A stretch of DNA of 64,000 nucleotides, taken from assembly GCA_944472155.2 (NCBI GenBank), contig OX235272.1, forward strand, positions 2,464,354 to 2,528,353, written 5' to 3'. Below are positions 32,400 to 43,606 of the stretch, in pieces. Positions within the stretch are counted from its first letter, which is position 1, and each line of letters starts with the position of its first letter. Under the pieces are notes generated by a model that saw nothing but the letters and a program-made list of their open reading frames with translations, searched no databases and had not been told where the DNA came from. A program made the translations under genes and the position numbers. Source of the stretch: Trichobilharzia szidati. Its lineage: Eukaryota > Platyhelminthes > Trematoda > Strigeidida > Schistosomatidae.

Positions 32400-34625
32400 A
32401 TATTCGTATACTATTCGAAGGCAGAAGAGGCACAGAAGGCAGGATCTCAAGTAGAAATAAAGAAGACAGAGGTAATGAAAATACCTAACCAACATAGGAA
32501 GTACCAACTGCCATCAACGGGAAAAAGTTGAAAGGCTTCACCTCTTTCACTTATCTGGGTAGAATCGTTTCAAATACAGACGGCAAGGACAAGGATGACA
32601 AAGTCGGCCATGATTACAGAAGCAAGATGGGCTCTCGTTAATCTGAAATCAATCTGCTTCACAGAATTAGGAACGAGATGTGAACCATCAACTTTAACAT
32701 GTAGTCAGTGCTTCTATACGATTAAGTGATTTAGCAGTTGAGTCATGAATATGATTTCTAACAGCCTACTTCAGAATTTCATTAGTCGCCTCCATTGCTA
32801 GTCGGATAATGAAGACAAGATAGCCGGAAAGAATTATTATTATTGTTTCCTTTAGATCCTAGAGGAACATAGGGCGTCAGCTGCACATCTCCATTACGTT
32901 TGGTTCTCCACCAGCGTTTTCACCTAGCCCCACAACCGTCCACATGCTTTCATCTCCTCTTCACATCACCTCCTCCATGTCACACACCCCCGTCGCACTG
33001 ACGAACAACTCACCGGTTCCCATTTGGGTTCCACTCGAGCAATGTCCTGGCTCTTGATGTCACTCACTTGATGGTTTTCTCAATGTATGGCCAATTCACC
33101 TCCATTTCTTCCTGCATATTAGTTACACAGTTGGTTCCTGCTGAGTTGGTTTGCTCATTGCCAGAGATCGCTCACTGTTGCTGATCTTTTCTGATAGGCC
33201 ATCTGATCTTCAGTGAAGTATTGAGCGAAGGCAGCTGTTGATGAAAGTGTGTAGTTTGTCCGAAGTCCCCTTCATGACGCACCAAGTCTCTGAAGCACTT
33301 ACTTCACACTGGAGTTGAAAATCCGGATCTTATTTTTTATACTGAGTGCTGTTGATCTCCTCCAAACAGACTTGAGAGAAATGGAAGCTTGTCTTGCTTT
33401 CCCGATCCTCACTTTGATGATGTTGTCATCAGTTCAATCCGCCTGTAGTTGAAACTATGCTTCTCAAGTAGATGGGTAGGTAGGTGAAGGAGACTGCTTC
33501 CTTCAGAATCTTCGCATTTATGCCTGCTAATTGTTGTCTGTTGTTTTTGCTGTTGGTGCTGGTGTTGACCAGGAATCTTCACCACTCACCTCTGCTTTCT
33601 CTATTTTCACGTGAAGTAATGTCCTATCTTTGATGCTTCTTCGTCTGTCAACTTGTTGCTTTTTACTTGCGTATCTTATAGTTTGTAGAAATTCAAACGT
33701 ATATCATCGGTGAAGTCCAGATCCTGTAAGTTTTTTGTGTGGGTCCGACTTATGCTTGTCTCCTCGTTGCCTTCTGTCTGTCTGTCGCATTTAACCAGTA
33801 TACCACAATCAGGAAGCTCATTGGAGATAGTAGGCAGCCAGCCAGCTTGTCTTACTGGCGTCTTCCTTTCGAAGCATTCCGTGAGATTTGCATTGTAGAT
33901 TACTTAGCATGCAGCGTTGTAGTACAACTGTTGGATGAGATGTATAATTGTTGGCAGCCCCTCGTAGTAGCGATGGAGTTTCCAAATCACCTCACGACCA
34001 ACGCTGTAGAAGACCCCTTCAAAGTCAGTGAAACTAAGGTAGAGAGCTGACTGTCATTCCAGTTTTGTTCACTGATGATCCTTAGTGTTGCGATTTGATC
34101 GATGCATGACTTGTTCCTCTTGAATTTAGCCTGTTTTGGTCAAAGTTTTTCATCCAGGTCTGCGTGTTTGATTCTCTGCAGGATCATGCGACTTAGCATT
34201 TTGCTTGGGATGGACAGGAGAATAATGCCTTACCATTTCTTGCATTGACTTAATTTTCCTTTCTTTGACAGTTTGAATGGGTAGCCTTTCTGTCATTCCG
34301 CAGGCAAGTTTTAGAAAGGATTAGTAGCGGAGAAGAACTCTGGCAAATACTCAACTGAGATGCCTTCGCCCGAAAAATATGCAGAAAGAAGGAGAAACGT
34401 ATCTGACATAAACTGAGCGACCACTGAGGGGCTTCGTGCCCCAAACAGGTGCTCGAGTTGAACCCGGATGGGAACAATGAGTTGTATGATGCTCCCAAGG
34501 GGATGTAGAGGCAACAATGTAGGTTGAAAATGAAACCTTATTGAGATTCGTGGAGTTACCTTGAGACAAATGCAGAGAACACGACGCAATAGAGATGTGC
34601 TATCGCTTGAAACCTATACAAGTGG
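32400..34625 (+). mobile_element. RTE subfamily 2, split by a nested RTE
   Basis: The left part (32400-32836) carries the thumb and C-terminal coding region (KKTEVMKIPNQH-like, GKKLKGFTSFTYLGRIVSNT) and stops inside the KIAGKN segment. The right part (34314-34625) continues the same coding sequence (LVAEKNSGKYSTEMPSPEKY) to the tail. The interruption 32837-34313 is an opposite-strand RTE subfamily 1 copy. Confidence 0.75.
32837..34313 (-). mobile_element. RTE subfamily 1, nested insertion
   Basis: Minus strand: from the pre-motif GYPFKLSKKGKLSQCKKW region near 34250 through RT motifs A (near 34030), B (about 33850) and C (decayed FTDD, about 33690) to the thumb, C-terminus and the GTTCCTCTAGGATCTAAAGG tail with ATT repeats. 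It is flanked by GAAAGAATTA (32827-32836) and GAAAGGATTA (34314-34323). Confidence 0.8.
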
Positions 34626-35375
34626 GAATAGTATTAATTATGCGTTTCTGTGAAAGCGTAGATTTCAAATTATATTATTATTTATTTCTAATCAACAAAA
34701 CCGTTTCTCAAAATAAATAAATATAAAATGCGTAAATCTGAAAGCTTCATTTCCCTCAAATCTTTTCCCATCTTTCAATTGAATCCTCATATCATGAGAA
34801 ATGAAACACCTGCACGCAATTAACTCTCTAATACTGTTTCCTCTTTTTTATTGTCACTAAACATATCGATCGTCAATTTTGATTCCGCCCACTGTTTACT
34901 CAAACGTTTTACAACTCACTCGTAAATTAAAATGTACCACTGACATTTTATTATCCAATATCTGTTTCACCCTTACGTTCTCAGAAATTATTTCCACTCA
35001 GTCGGCTTGGTTTTCATTGGGGGGGAATATGCCGTGCAGCGATATGTTGGAAATATGAAGTAATTCACTGGAGTATATACAGTTAAACATGAAAAACGAA
35101 TTTCTAATTATATATATATGTGTATATGTCATAAAGAAATCATTGATATTCCGTTTCTCATTAGTCTTTTCACAATGTAGATAAAACTAGATAGAGGACA
35201 AACCTGATTCGATTTTCCATCTGTTTTGTTGAATTGTATTCATCTGTGTATTCAGTGTGTGATTCTCACAATGTATCCATTCACTTAATCTACTAAACAC
35301 AGATCAGTTAGTTATTTGAATTGTTACAAAAATTAGATTTTATCAGAGAATAAAATCAGGTGGAGAGAAGCATAG
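34626..35375. other. AT-rich spacer
   Basis: Only a short TATATATATGTGTATATG run near 35108-35128 is notable. Confidence 0.45.
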
Positions 35376-35450
35376 GAAATCAAATTAGAATTGGACAGCT
35401 GTTTCGTCCTAGTTTGCGACTTTTCAGGAGCGAGAAATAGGGATGGATTG
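35376..35450 (-). mobile_element. hammerhead SINE family F2, 3' fragment
   Basis: The minus-strand hammerhead (35391-35430) reads CTGAAAA core (G8 changed), stem II GTC/GAC with a CGCAAACTAG interior, GAAA and palindromic ACAGCTGT. The tRNA head is missing. Confidence 0.55.
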
Positions 35451-35789
35451 TAGCTGTCGGGGAACAAGTTATTCAGCAGTCATCCAGAAGTTACTGTAGT
35501 CAAACGCATCTGCTGAAAACAAAAATGAGGAGATAGTCCACTGTAGAGTGACCATAGGAAATATATAATTGAGAGTATTGATTGTGGGTCTTAGCGGGTC
35601 AGGTATGGTGATAGATACACGCTGTCCACATGTGGTCGAATCTCTGACTTCGTCAGTTACATGCTTTAACAATGGGTTATTGAATTTTAAATTTTCTCGT
35701 CGATTGGTTGGACCGGAGTGCTCTATCTCAGGTTGACATGTCGGCTTCTTATGCAGATACTTCAACGATATCTGAGCATGTAATTAGAA
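35451..35789. other. unassigned; 98-codon minus frame
   Basis: The minus frame at 35469-35765 has no motif I recognise. The sequence is otherwise unremarkable. Confidence 0.3.
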
Positions 35790-35867
35790 TTTAATTGGTG
35801 GATGGTGACTAGAAGTGGAATCCAGGACAACAGGCATTTCGTCTTATTCTGGACTCGCCAGCGTTTG
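35790..35867 (-). mobile_element. SM-alpha-like retroposon (F1), short inverted member
   Basis: Minus strand: a truncated hammerhead with GAGTCC, GAC, GAAA, stem III ATGCCTGT, then TGTC and CTGGATTCCACTTCTAG. It begins near the ribozyme, so the head is absent. Confidence 0.65.
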
Positions 35868-36010
35868 AAACTATGGGCACTGGGTTCGAGACTCTGTGGG
35901 TACATCATGACTCACTGGGGAATGCAGGTTCATCCGGATGACGAATCCTAAATACGACGAAATGCTCGTTGTCCTAGATTCCACTGCTAGTCACCATCCA
36001 CCAATTAGAG
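35868..36010 (+). mobile_element. SM-alpha-like retroposon (F1)
   Basis: GCGTTTGAAACTATGGGCAC and box B (GGTTCGAGACT) are followed by the hammerhead at 35932-35985 and CCACTGCTAGTCACCATCCA. It abuts the minus copy, making an inverted pair. Confidence 0.7.
35932..35985 (+). ncRNA. degenerate hammerhead (family F1)
   Basis: The core is ATGACGA (C3 changed to A, the rest consensus), stem II is weakened (ATCC/CGAC), GAAA is kept, stem III is ATGCTCGT, then TGTC. Probably inactive. Confidence 0.5.
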
Positions 36011-36568
36011 TTATATTTTTTTCCGGAAGAGACTTTTTAGCACTTGAACTGGTTGTACACATGAAAGATCTCCACGATCTTAAGACAAACTGGTACATTG
36101 AAGGAGAACGTGTAGTTATCACACTAGTTAATCAGTTTATAAAACAAAATTGCCTTCATTTTCAATGTTAAGACGCTGCTTTCAACTATTTCTTTTCGTT
36201 TCATGATCATAAGATTACCAGTGCGACTTCAAACGAAATACGGTTGGATTATTTTAACCGCACAGAAATTAAGGGCTATGGTGAGTACTCAAAAGGTCTG
36301 TTTAACTAGTAATTTCAAATTATTCACGAAACCTATTATTCCATACTTTGTTCCCATTTAAGCCTACTCATATTTTATACTTGATGAAATTAATTGTGGA
36401 ACTTGAAATGAGACGAGCGTTTTTTGTACTGAATTAATGACGTCTACATTGCCATCCACAACAACGTCATCCGAGATCACTTGTAAAATTCGATCCCTTA
36501 AGACTTCCTATAAATGCCATGACTACTTTTTGGATGAACTGTTTCTCAACTTGCTGTTCTCATGACTA
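36011..36568. other. unassigned spacer
   Basis: Nothing recognised; the plus frame from 35938 to 36171 overlaps the retroposon by chance. Confidence 0.4.
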
Positions 36569-36765
36569 CTTGGACATGCGCCTATAGTTTCATTGACTTG
36601 ATGTCCGGCATATGATGGCAGCATCAAATGGTGGCGGGTGTGCAACAGAGACATGATGAATAGTCGCAAGTTTGGAAGAAACAGCAGTCCAGAATCCACA
36701 GGTTTTCCAATGGTTCTCTAACTGATGTCAGCTCATGATGATATCCTCCACCAAACCAAACAAAA
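36569..36765 (+). mobile_element. hammerhead SINE family F2, truncated
   Basis: A GCGGGTGTGCAACAGAGA stretch leads into the ribozyme region (36647-36700; ATGAATA core, GAAA kept, stem III decayed to ACAGCAGT), then CAGGTTTTCCAATGGTTCTC and CTAACTGATGTC. Confidence 0.6.
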
Positions 36766-37020
36766 TCCCTTAAAAACCAATACTCGTCGACTGCTTCCAA
36801 CCATTTGAAACCTTAATAATAAATTCGTTGAAAGGAATCTCTTCACATGAATCATTAGTTTTATTTTTTGCTCGTCCTATTGCAAATTCTCTGGAAACAT
36901 CATAAGAAAACATTTAAAACTACAAAATACTATTCAGAAAGCTGACTTGAGTATGATCATTGACTGAAGGAGTAGAATTTCGAATGGTGAGAGAATAGGA
37001 CTCACTATTTATACAAGTTT

Positions 37021-37673
37021 ATAATAATAACAATTTACTTTATTCCAAAAACAGTACCTATAATACATAATGGAATTCTCAGCATTTGTCACAATATTGC
37101 ACCTGATTTACTCAAAATATAAATAAAATTGCAACAAGATTAACCAGAGGAATTTGTCCACATTTACGACATAAAGTCAAAAATATTCCAAGTACGAAGT
37201 GAGAATATTAAATATAATAATAATAATAACAGTGAGTTTGTTTCAAACAGTACTGTCGATTCAGTTTCAAAATTTTAGCATGTTATAGATTATTGAATCT
37301 AATGTTCTGCTGATATAGTATGGTGAGGGGAAACACAACATTCACAGTTATAACACAGCTTAAATGTTCACACTTATGAAAAAAAAACAACAAATAAAAC
37401 AAAATATGGAGAGGATTATAAATATAAGAAGTACAATAACAATAAAGCTTGATGTTGTAAGAGTGGAGGAAATAGTTTCTTTACTAGTGCAAAGGAGGTT
37501 AGTTAGTTCATACCTGACACTATATTCATCACATAAAGTACAAGCCACGAAATATGGTATAGTGGAATTTTTATACTTAGACGTACGTGCATAAAGTCTT
37601 CTGAAAAGACTTCTTGTTTTACCTAAGGAGACACAAGGCTGAAGCTGCGGTAAAGTGGATGCTCACAGTCTGA
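37021..37673 (-). mobile_element. CR1-like endonuclease-only derivative, copy 2
   Basis: Minus strand: CSLRKTRSLFRRLYARTSK equivalent (near 37600), CDEYSVRYELTNLL, then immediately the 3' UTR, the ATTCCAAAA signal and ATT repeats. It shares the coding/3' UTR junction with 6400-7605. It is 5' truncated at about 37673. Confidence 0.7.
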
Positions 37674-37679
37674 AAAAAT

Positions 37680-37857
37680 ACCTTAAGGACAGTCGAACTG
37701 ATGTCCGTAGTTGTCTGTATGTAGTGATATGAGGGAGTGGATATCATGTCTTTGGACAGCTAGCTTATCTTCGTGGATACGAAGACGAAGGGGACGTCCA
37801 CTTTGGCCAATGTAGTGTTTTTCGCAGTTGATAAAATCTATTTTGTAGATGATGTTC
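37680..37857 (-). mobile_element. PLE epsilon, inverted GIY-YIG piece
   Basis: It is the reverse complement of 38155-38325 with high similarity: a minus-strand NIIYKI..CEKHYIGQSGRPLRLR-like reading. It forms the left arm of a large inverted repeat with the plus copy that follows. Confidence 0.75.
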
Positions 37858-38705
37858 AAGAGAGACAGGACTCATTGCAGCACTCCCACCTTAAGGAAAA
37901 TTGAAGAAAAATATCTCATGGACGTCTTCCAAAAGAATGGATATCCACGGAATTTCATCAAAAGACATATACCCCCAAGCCAACCTATCAAACCAAAAGC
38001 CCCCAAGGAAAGCACAAAGAAAGCCGCCTTACCATATATAAAGGACATCTCAGAAATCACTGCGAGAGTCTTCAAACCTTTAGGAATTGACGTCTCACAC
38101 AAACCAACAAAATCACTTCACTCAGCTGGCTCTATGTCAACCAAAAGACTCAACAGCGAAAGAAGATAAAGCCAATATCATCTACAAAATAAATTGCAAC
38201 AACTGCGATAAACACTGCATTGGCCAAAGTGAACGTCCTCTTCGTCTTCGTATCCACGAACATAAGCTAGTTGTTAAAAGACATGATATCCACTCCCTCA
38301 TATCACTACATACAATTCGACTGGGACAACGTTCAAATATTAGACAGAGGAAACAACAAGAATGCTAGAGAATTTTTAGAAGCCTGGTATTCCAGTGAAT
38401 AATCAATCAGTAGACACATCAAGGTTGACAAAATTTATCAACCGATAAGGAAGAAACCTAACACACACAGGGTCGTAGTTCAAATAGAAGAAACAATGAG
38501 TGACAATACAAGTAACCTAGAAGGTGTGAAAACACACAAAAATAACCAATGACGTCCAAGGTCGCCAGGAGAGATGATTAATAAACTCGTGGAGAAATCC
38601 TAAAGCTCACTTCAAATTGAAGTATGCGCTGAAGATGTCACCTAGTAGGGTGGTGAAAGCTTCGCAAATTAACTATCCAGCTCAGAGAACACAACCAGGA
38701 AAGAA
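37858..38705 (+). pseudogene. PLE epsilon: linker, GIY-YIG, C-terminus and terminal repeat
   Basis: The plus strand starts at ERQDSLQHSHLKENxEEKYL, followed by MDVFQKNGYPRNFIKRHIPP, ALPYIKDISEITARVFKPLG and HKPTKSLHSA (frame 37849-38169). After a frameshift comes NIIYKINCNNCDKHCIGQSE, RLRIHEHKLVVKRHD (38087-38368). CIGQS replaces YIGQS, one active-site-region change. The terminal repeat lies at 38580-38705. RT is absent. Confidence 0.75.
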
Positions 38706-38974
38706 TAAGGGTGAACAGCATAGAAGAATAGGTAAGATGCACGAGTTGACAAACTGTAAGGGGAGGAGGGGTAGAGTTGTGCTTTAGTGCCTTAACTTCT
38801 TCCTTATGTAAAAAGTCAAACGAAATATTTGGAAATCGCTAAGACGTGGGAAGACTAGGATAGGTCAGAAGAAAGAACTCCTCCAAGAAAGATAACTTCA
38901 GACTTGATTTCCATATCACTGTCATCAATTTTTCAATGTTTATAGGAACCAACGTCTTCGTTTACATCGGAAAC

Positions 38975-39560
38975 TGAAATTAACAGACTGCCATTTGGAA
39001 GGATTTAGTTTAAGACCATTAGACTAAGAGCATTTGCTAACTCCTGATAGAAAGCTGTTCATCTTAGTAGAGTCTAGGTGGGAGTTAGCAGACACTGAAA
39101 CAGTCAGCTCGTCCGCATACTTAACGAAACTCATTTCATCAGATTGAGGCAAGTCATGCAAGAAGAAAGAAAACAGAAAAAAAGAAAGGACAGCGCCTTC
39201 AGGGGCACCAACCTCAGTAGGGAATTAAGTGGAAGACTTCCCCTGACATACAGTGTACTGCTTTCTTCCTGAGAAATAACAATGCAGCCATTTGACAACC
39301 CAACAGTCAGTTTGAGTTTCAGCAAGCTTGTTTAACAGAATGTCCCTAGGTACTGAGTCGAAAGCAGATGTGTAGCCTAGGAAGGTGCAGAGAACAAATT
39401 AAGCCCCCTTGTCTAAGCTGGAGACAATGTTATGATACAAGACTGCAGGTGCAACTAAATTCCTTCTACTATGTTTATAGGCGAATTGTTTGGGATCGTT
39501 AAAGGTTTTAAATGAAGGTTCAAGATTAAGTTAGATATAACACAAACTGTGATTCATACA
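38975..39560 (-). pseudogene. CR1-clade (SR1-like) reverse transcriptase fragment
   Basis: Assembled from two frames on the minus strand: AFDSVPRDILLNKL (motif A region), WLHCYFSGRKQYTV, a TEVGAPEGAVLS block (motif B), LHDLPQSDEMSFVKYADELT (motif C with YADE in place of YADD) and GLKLNPSKWQSV. Stops and a frameshift between motifs A and C. It is 5' and 3' truncated. Confidence 0.7.
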
Positions 39561-40129
39561 CTTTTGGATGGAACTTCAGACAGAGTTTATTACCCGCGTT
39601 TGTTTCCTTCTGAATACTAGTCATTTTACCGCTTATGTCAAATTTAATCAAGGAAAAAGTGGGTCTGAAAAAAACGACTAGAAAATTAGGTAACGTATTT
39701 TTTAAACAAAATGCAGCGGAAAATTTAGGCGAGACATTTGAGCAAAAGTCAACTAATCACAAATTGATGAAAACAAAAACAGGAAAAGCAGAGAAAGTTT
39801 GAGATTTGTTCAGTAATGACGTAAATTATGATTACACAAGGTTACATTTGTATCTTGTTCCTCACATCGTCTGCATTGATGTTTTGATTTGACTCAAATA
39901 TTTTGGTGTGAATATAAGAAATTTGCTTAATTTATACGTGTTTATTTTCATTTTTGGGAGAAGTGATCATGTTAGCCAGACTTGTTGACATTCATTAGCA
40001 AGAAAGTAGAAGAAAAACAAGAAGAATACAAGACAGTACCAGTATTAACTGTAGACTGAAGTATATTATGCGTTGTCGAGATTACAGTGCAGTCGAAACT
40101 TCAAGAAACGTTATCAAGTGTTGGTTTGC
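39561..40129. other. unassigned AT-rich spacer
   Basis: Nothing recognised. Confidence 0.4.
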
Positions 40130-40640
40130 AGAGATTTGATTGTCTGTCTGTCTGGGTTCAACATAGAACTTGGCACCGAAGTGCACCAGTTCGAGTTGCC
40201 ACGTTCCAAAGAGCACACAAAGGTAGACAAGAAGATGAGTGAAGAGAATCAATAGAGTTTTGACAAGTATAAGAGTGAGACAGAGTGAGTAATCGTAGGA
40301 AGGAATATGAAAGATTACGGAGACTGAATACATCTGCGTAAGCCATTGACAACGATTTTGAGCCATGTCACCTATTGTCTCCAGCCATTGATTCTTAGAG
40401 TCCAGAGAGCCCCAACCCGGAAGTGTGCATCTCCCTACCTGACTCAGTTTAACTGTCAAGGATTTCATGGATTGATGCCATGTTTTTGTTTGGCCACCAC
40501 TTACTCTTTTCCAACCTGCACCTATATCAGCTAGTAATGCCCGTCGGGGTGGGGGAGGCGATGGTTAGGCATGCGCAGCACGTGAACTGACCATCTCAAT
40601 CTATGTAACTTCATATCTTCTTCGAGTTGATTGGTTACTG
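40130..40640 (-). mobile_element. LINE P, 3' end
   Basis: It matches 54540-55060 in the same orientation. The sequence starts with CTGTCTGTCTG repeats (the 3' tail reversed), then GTTCAACATAGAACTTGGCA and the region with AGCCATTGACAACGATTTTG, up to the LGHVLRMPNHR-type coding end. Confidence 0.65.
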
Positions 40641-40649
40641 TATTGATCA

Positions 40650-40890
40650 CAAGTTGACATCAGTTAGAGAACAAACTGGAAAACCTGGGATTATATGACA
40701 ACTGTTTCTTCCTAGTGCTTGGGGATTTTCAACAATACGCACATACTGGCGTTTGAACCAAGTACCTTCCTGTTACGAAGAGAGCTCTTCGTTCTAGAGA
40801 GAAGTCATAACCAAACGGTGTCCACCATGTCAGGCGGGAGGACAGTTATTCGCCAGTGGCACTGGCCGGAGGTTGCGCTAAACATGTAAC
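40650..40890 (-). mobile_element. hammerhead SINE family F2, inverted member
   Basis: Minus strand: GCAACAGGAAGGTACTTGGT-like head, hammerhead remnant near 40690-40740 (TTGAAAA core, GAAA kept, stem III ACAGTTGT) and CCCAGGTTTTCCAGTTTGTT. It faces the plus copy starting at about 40891. Confidence 0.6.
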
Positions 40891-41110
40891 ACGTATTGTC
40901 GGAAGTTGGAATTCATGGCCTGGACACTAGGTCAAGTTGTAGTGGTTGACTGGTCTACAAGCTCACACTGTAACCGGAAATTCCTGGATACGAAAGTCAG
41001 TGTGTACGTACTGATGAAAAGTCACAAAGCAAGACGAAACAGTTGTCCAGTACTCCCAGGTCCTCCAGTGGTTCTTCAGCTGATGTCACCTTGGTATCAA
41101 TCCTATACAA
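40891..41110 (+). mobile_element. hammerhead SINE family F2
   Basis: GGAAGTTGGAATTCATGGCC, a tRNA-like box A (AGTGGTTGACTGGTC), a lost box B, the ribozyme (41008-41053), then CCCAGGTCCTCCAGTGGTTC and AGCTGATGTCACC. Confidence 0.65.
41008..41053 (+). ncRNA. hammerhead-like motif (family F2)
   Basis: A perfect stem I (GTACTG/CAGTAC), core ATGAAAA (changes at C3 and G8), stem II GTC/GAC, GAAA, stem III ACAGTTGT. The fold is kept but the core is not consensus. Confidence 0.5.
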
Positions 41111-41149
41111 GTAAAATGTGAACAGTAAGACAATTAAACGACATACGAT

Positions 41150-41480
41150 AACGGATTGAGGGTTAATTAGCTTCCTAACTATATGCCTAATTTAGCTGGC
41201 TCTGTAGATTTGGTTGAACCAGTAGATACGTGTAGAGAAGTCCAAACTAGGCAGTTTGTCCTTATTTCTTGAAAGTAAAATAGGAGTGGTAGTGAAGAAG
41301 CAACGTAGGTCTGCTGGATCGGATGCTCTTTTAACTGCATCCTTCAAAGGCTGTGTTACTATTCCAGGGATATTATCCCCAAAGAACTATAGTTTATGAA
41401 CAATAGCTTTTTTGAAGCTGTTGGCCAAATTGGCTTGTCTCCGTACTGAATTAAAATTTTTTTCAATGATCACCGACATA
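41150..41480 (-). pseudogene. PLE gamma, GIY-YIG N-terminal fragment
   Basis: It resembles 46190-46350 on the same strand (TAGCTGGCTCTGTAGA, GTAGATACGTGTAGAGAAG and CTTATTTCTTG blocks), covering the CxYQFxCxxGAxY part of the endonuclease and the linker. No open frame persists. Confidence 0.45.
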
Positions 41481-41932
41481 TCTTTATTATGTTTAGGTAT
41501 CGGTGTGAAAGAAGCCCGACTTTGACTGGGATTTGTCATCAGTTATTGAAAAACGATATCCACCCTATAACAACACATACCCTCAGAGAATTAACTGCAC
41601 ACAGTGTCGCCATTGGATGCAAACGGCTCTAAGGAGACTGCTATGACCAAATACTCAGAGACACTGACCTCGTTTCAGGAGAGCTAAATTTTCACAAAAT
41701 AAAACAGAGAGACTGAAGACATGAAGACGCACCACAAAACCCTACATTTAACAGCTGGGATGAAGTCGAGTATGGGTCACAACAAAATTTCTCTATCTGA
41801 TATTAGGAAATGAACATCAACCTGGGCGAAGCTTGACTATGCTTAGGCTTCTACGCACTTACTCCATTGAAATACGTCTGATGCTTAGGGTGAACTCATT
41901 TTGAATCACGCAAAATACCTTATGAGTCATGA
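41481..41932. other. unassigned spacer
   Basis: Nothing recognised. Confidence 0.4.
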
Positions 41933-42152
41933 AGGAAATAAATGACAAATTCAGCAAGGAAAAGTTCTTTTCGAAGAAATCATCGTCGGAAGCGGTACAG
42001 TCGTATTCATATTTACCGAGTAATAAGGGGTGACATAATCGATATAAATACTCAGAAGTGGCTTTAGAATTAAAAAAGAAAAGTTTTTAATTACATAGTA
42101 CTCAACGGCACAAAGAAAGGAATGGTTAGAAATTTGATAAGCTCAAAATTGC
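41933..42152 (-). repeat. PLE gamma terminal repeat, inverted 5' copy
   Basis: It is the reverse complement of 43607-43845 with numerous substitutions, including the TTGTGCCGTTGAGTACTATG and TTTTCCTTGCTGAATTTGTC blocks. It is joined directly to RT coding sequence at about 42153. Confidence 0.75.
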
Positions 42153-42171
42153 TAATGTCTCCAGGAAGAAA

Positions 42172-43436
42172 ATGATATCCATGGATGTTATATCCCTTTT
42201 CATTATTGTTCCACTGACTGAAACTATTTGCTTTGTATGCGGAATCATCGAGGGTAATAGTGTGGACGTGGATGTTCCGATCCACTACTTAAAGGAACTA
42301 CTATTGAGGTGTACTTTAAAAGTTCATTTCAAGTTCAACAACACGCTTTATAGACAAAGAGATGGAGTGACAATGAAAATACCATTGGGTACTTTACTTG
42401 CAGACTGCTTCATCGCAAGTCTAGAAAATAGTATGCTACGATCCACTATCGATAGTTTCCATTTGTATCAAAGAAACATGCATAATATTGTCATCATATG
42501 TGACGACAATACTGACATCGAATTGATAACTAAAGAGTTCAACAGCTGCCATCATGCCATCCAGTTCACATCAGAATCAAAGATGAACTCAGAATTCCAT
42601 TTTTTGGATGTTTTTTTAAAAGGAGATCTGATGTTTCTTTTCAAAGATCAGTCTACAAGAAACCAACATGGAATAGTTAGTACACGAATTATCATATTTG
42701 GGTCCTTTTCAGAAGGAAGAGAAACCTGATCCACACCTTATCCTCAAGAATAAGAAGGGTATGTTCCACTGATACAATCGATGGGGAACTTGAGCGACTT
42801 TGACAAGTCCTCATGGAGAATGGATATCCTCCAAGATTCGTAGAGAAAAACGTGAAGTTAAGGGAAACGCATGAAAGAACCCAGACGGTGCCGAAGAAAC
42901 TGTCAGTTATGAGCGTTGAATTCAAAGGTGAAACCGCAGCTGAGATCCTGAGGAATCGCTTATGCAGATCATTGAGGAAAGCCTTCTGTGTGGCTGAGCT
43001 ACGGGTCAATTTTTATAGCCGACAAATGATCAATGGATGTGTGAGGGATAAACTGCCGCTTGGGGCCACTTGACGGTGTGTTTACAAATTCAACTGCTCG
43101 TGTGTAGCTAGTTATATTGGCTGCAAAAAGCGCACACTTTCCAAACGCATCTCTGAATATTATCCGGCATGGTTAGCAAAATGACAATGCAAGACAATTA
43201 CTTGCTTATTTCTCGAGCACTTGATGAACCCAAGCTACGTAGCTCCACTAGAGTCGTCTTTCAAGATTATCTACAAGGTGAAGCCAAATAGTACAAAGGG
43301 CGTCAGGTTTCGCCTTTTGTGCATTGTCGAGGCGTTTCAATTGGTCAATACAATCCCGAGCACTGTATACAGAAAACGTTTGTCCAGTCTCTTATTTCAC
43401 CATGGTGTTGACCTCTTCACTAGTCCTTCCCTGTAA
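42172..43436 (+). pseudogene. PLE gamma RT and GIY-YIG, frameshifted
   Basis: First frame (42172-42729): MDVISLFIIVPLTETI (motif A region), LYRQRDGVTMKIPLG (motif B; the usual MGSPLG is altered), ICDDNTD (motif C; the normal aromatic-x-DD is altered) and SEFHFLDVFLKGDL. A frameshift follows. The second frame (42813-43436, stops at 43071 and about 43182) has NGYPPRFVEKN, YKFNCSCVASYIG, RISEYYPAWLAK and SFKIIYKVKPNS, the GIY-YIG domain and C-terminus. Altered RT motifs make it inactive. Confidence 0.8.
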
Positions 43437-43606
43437 AACTTTTATTTTTATTCCTAGTTTTTTTATTTTCAATTTTGCTTTCAGTTTGATTTTACTTTAT
43501 TAATTAATTCGCTATTATCACTCTCACATGTTCCTTTTGTACATTTTCACACCCTCTTCACTCTTGTTAAATTGACACTCAACTACCTTTATTCTCTCTC
43601 AATAGC

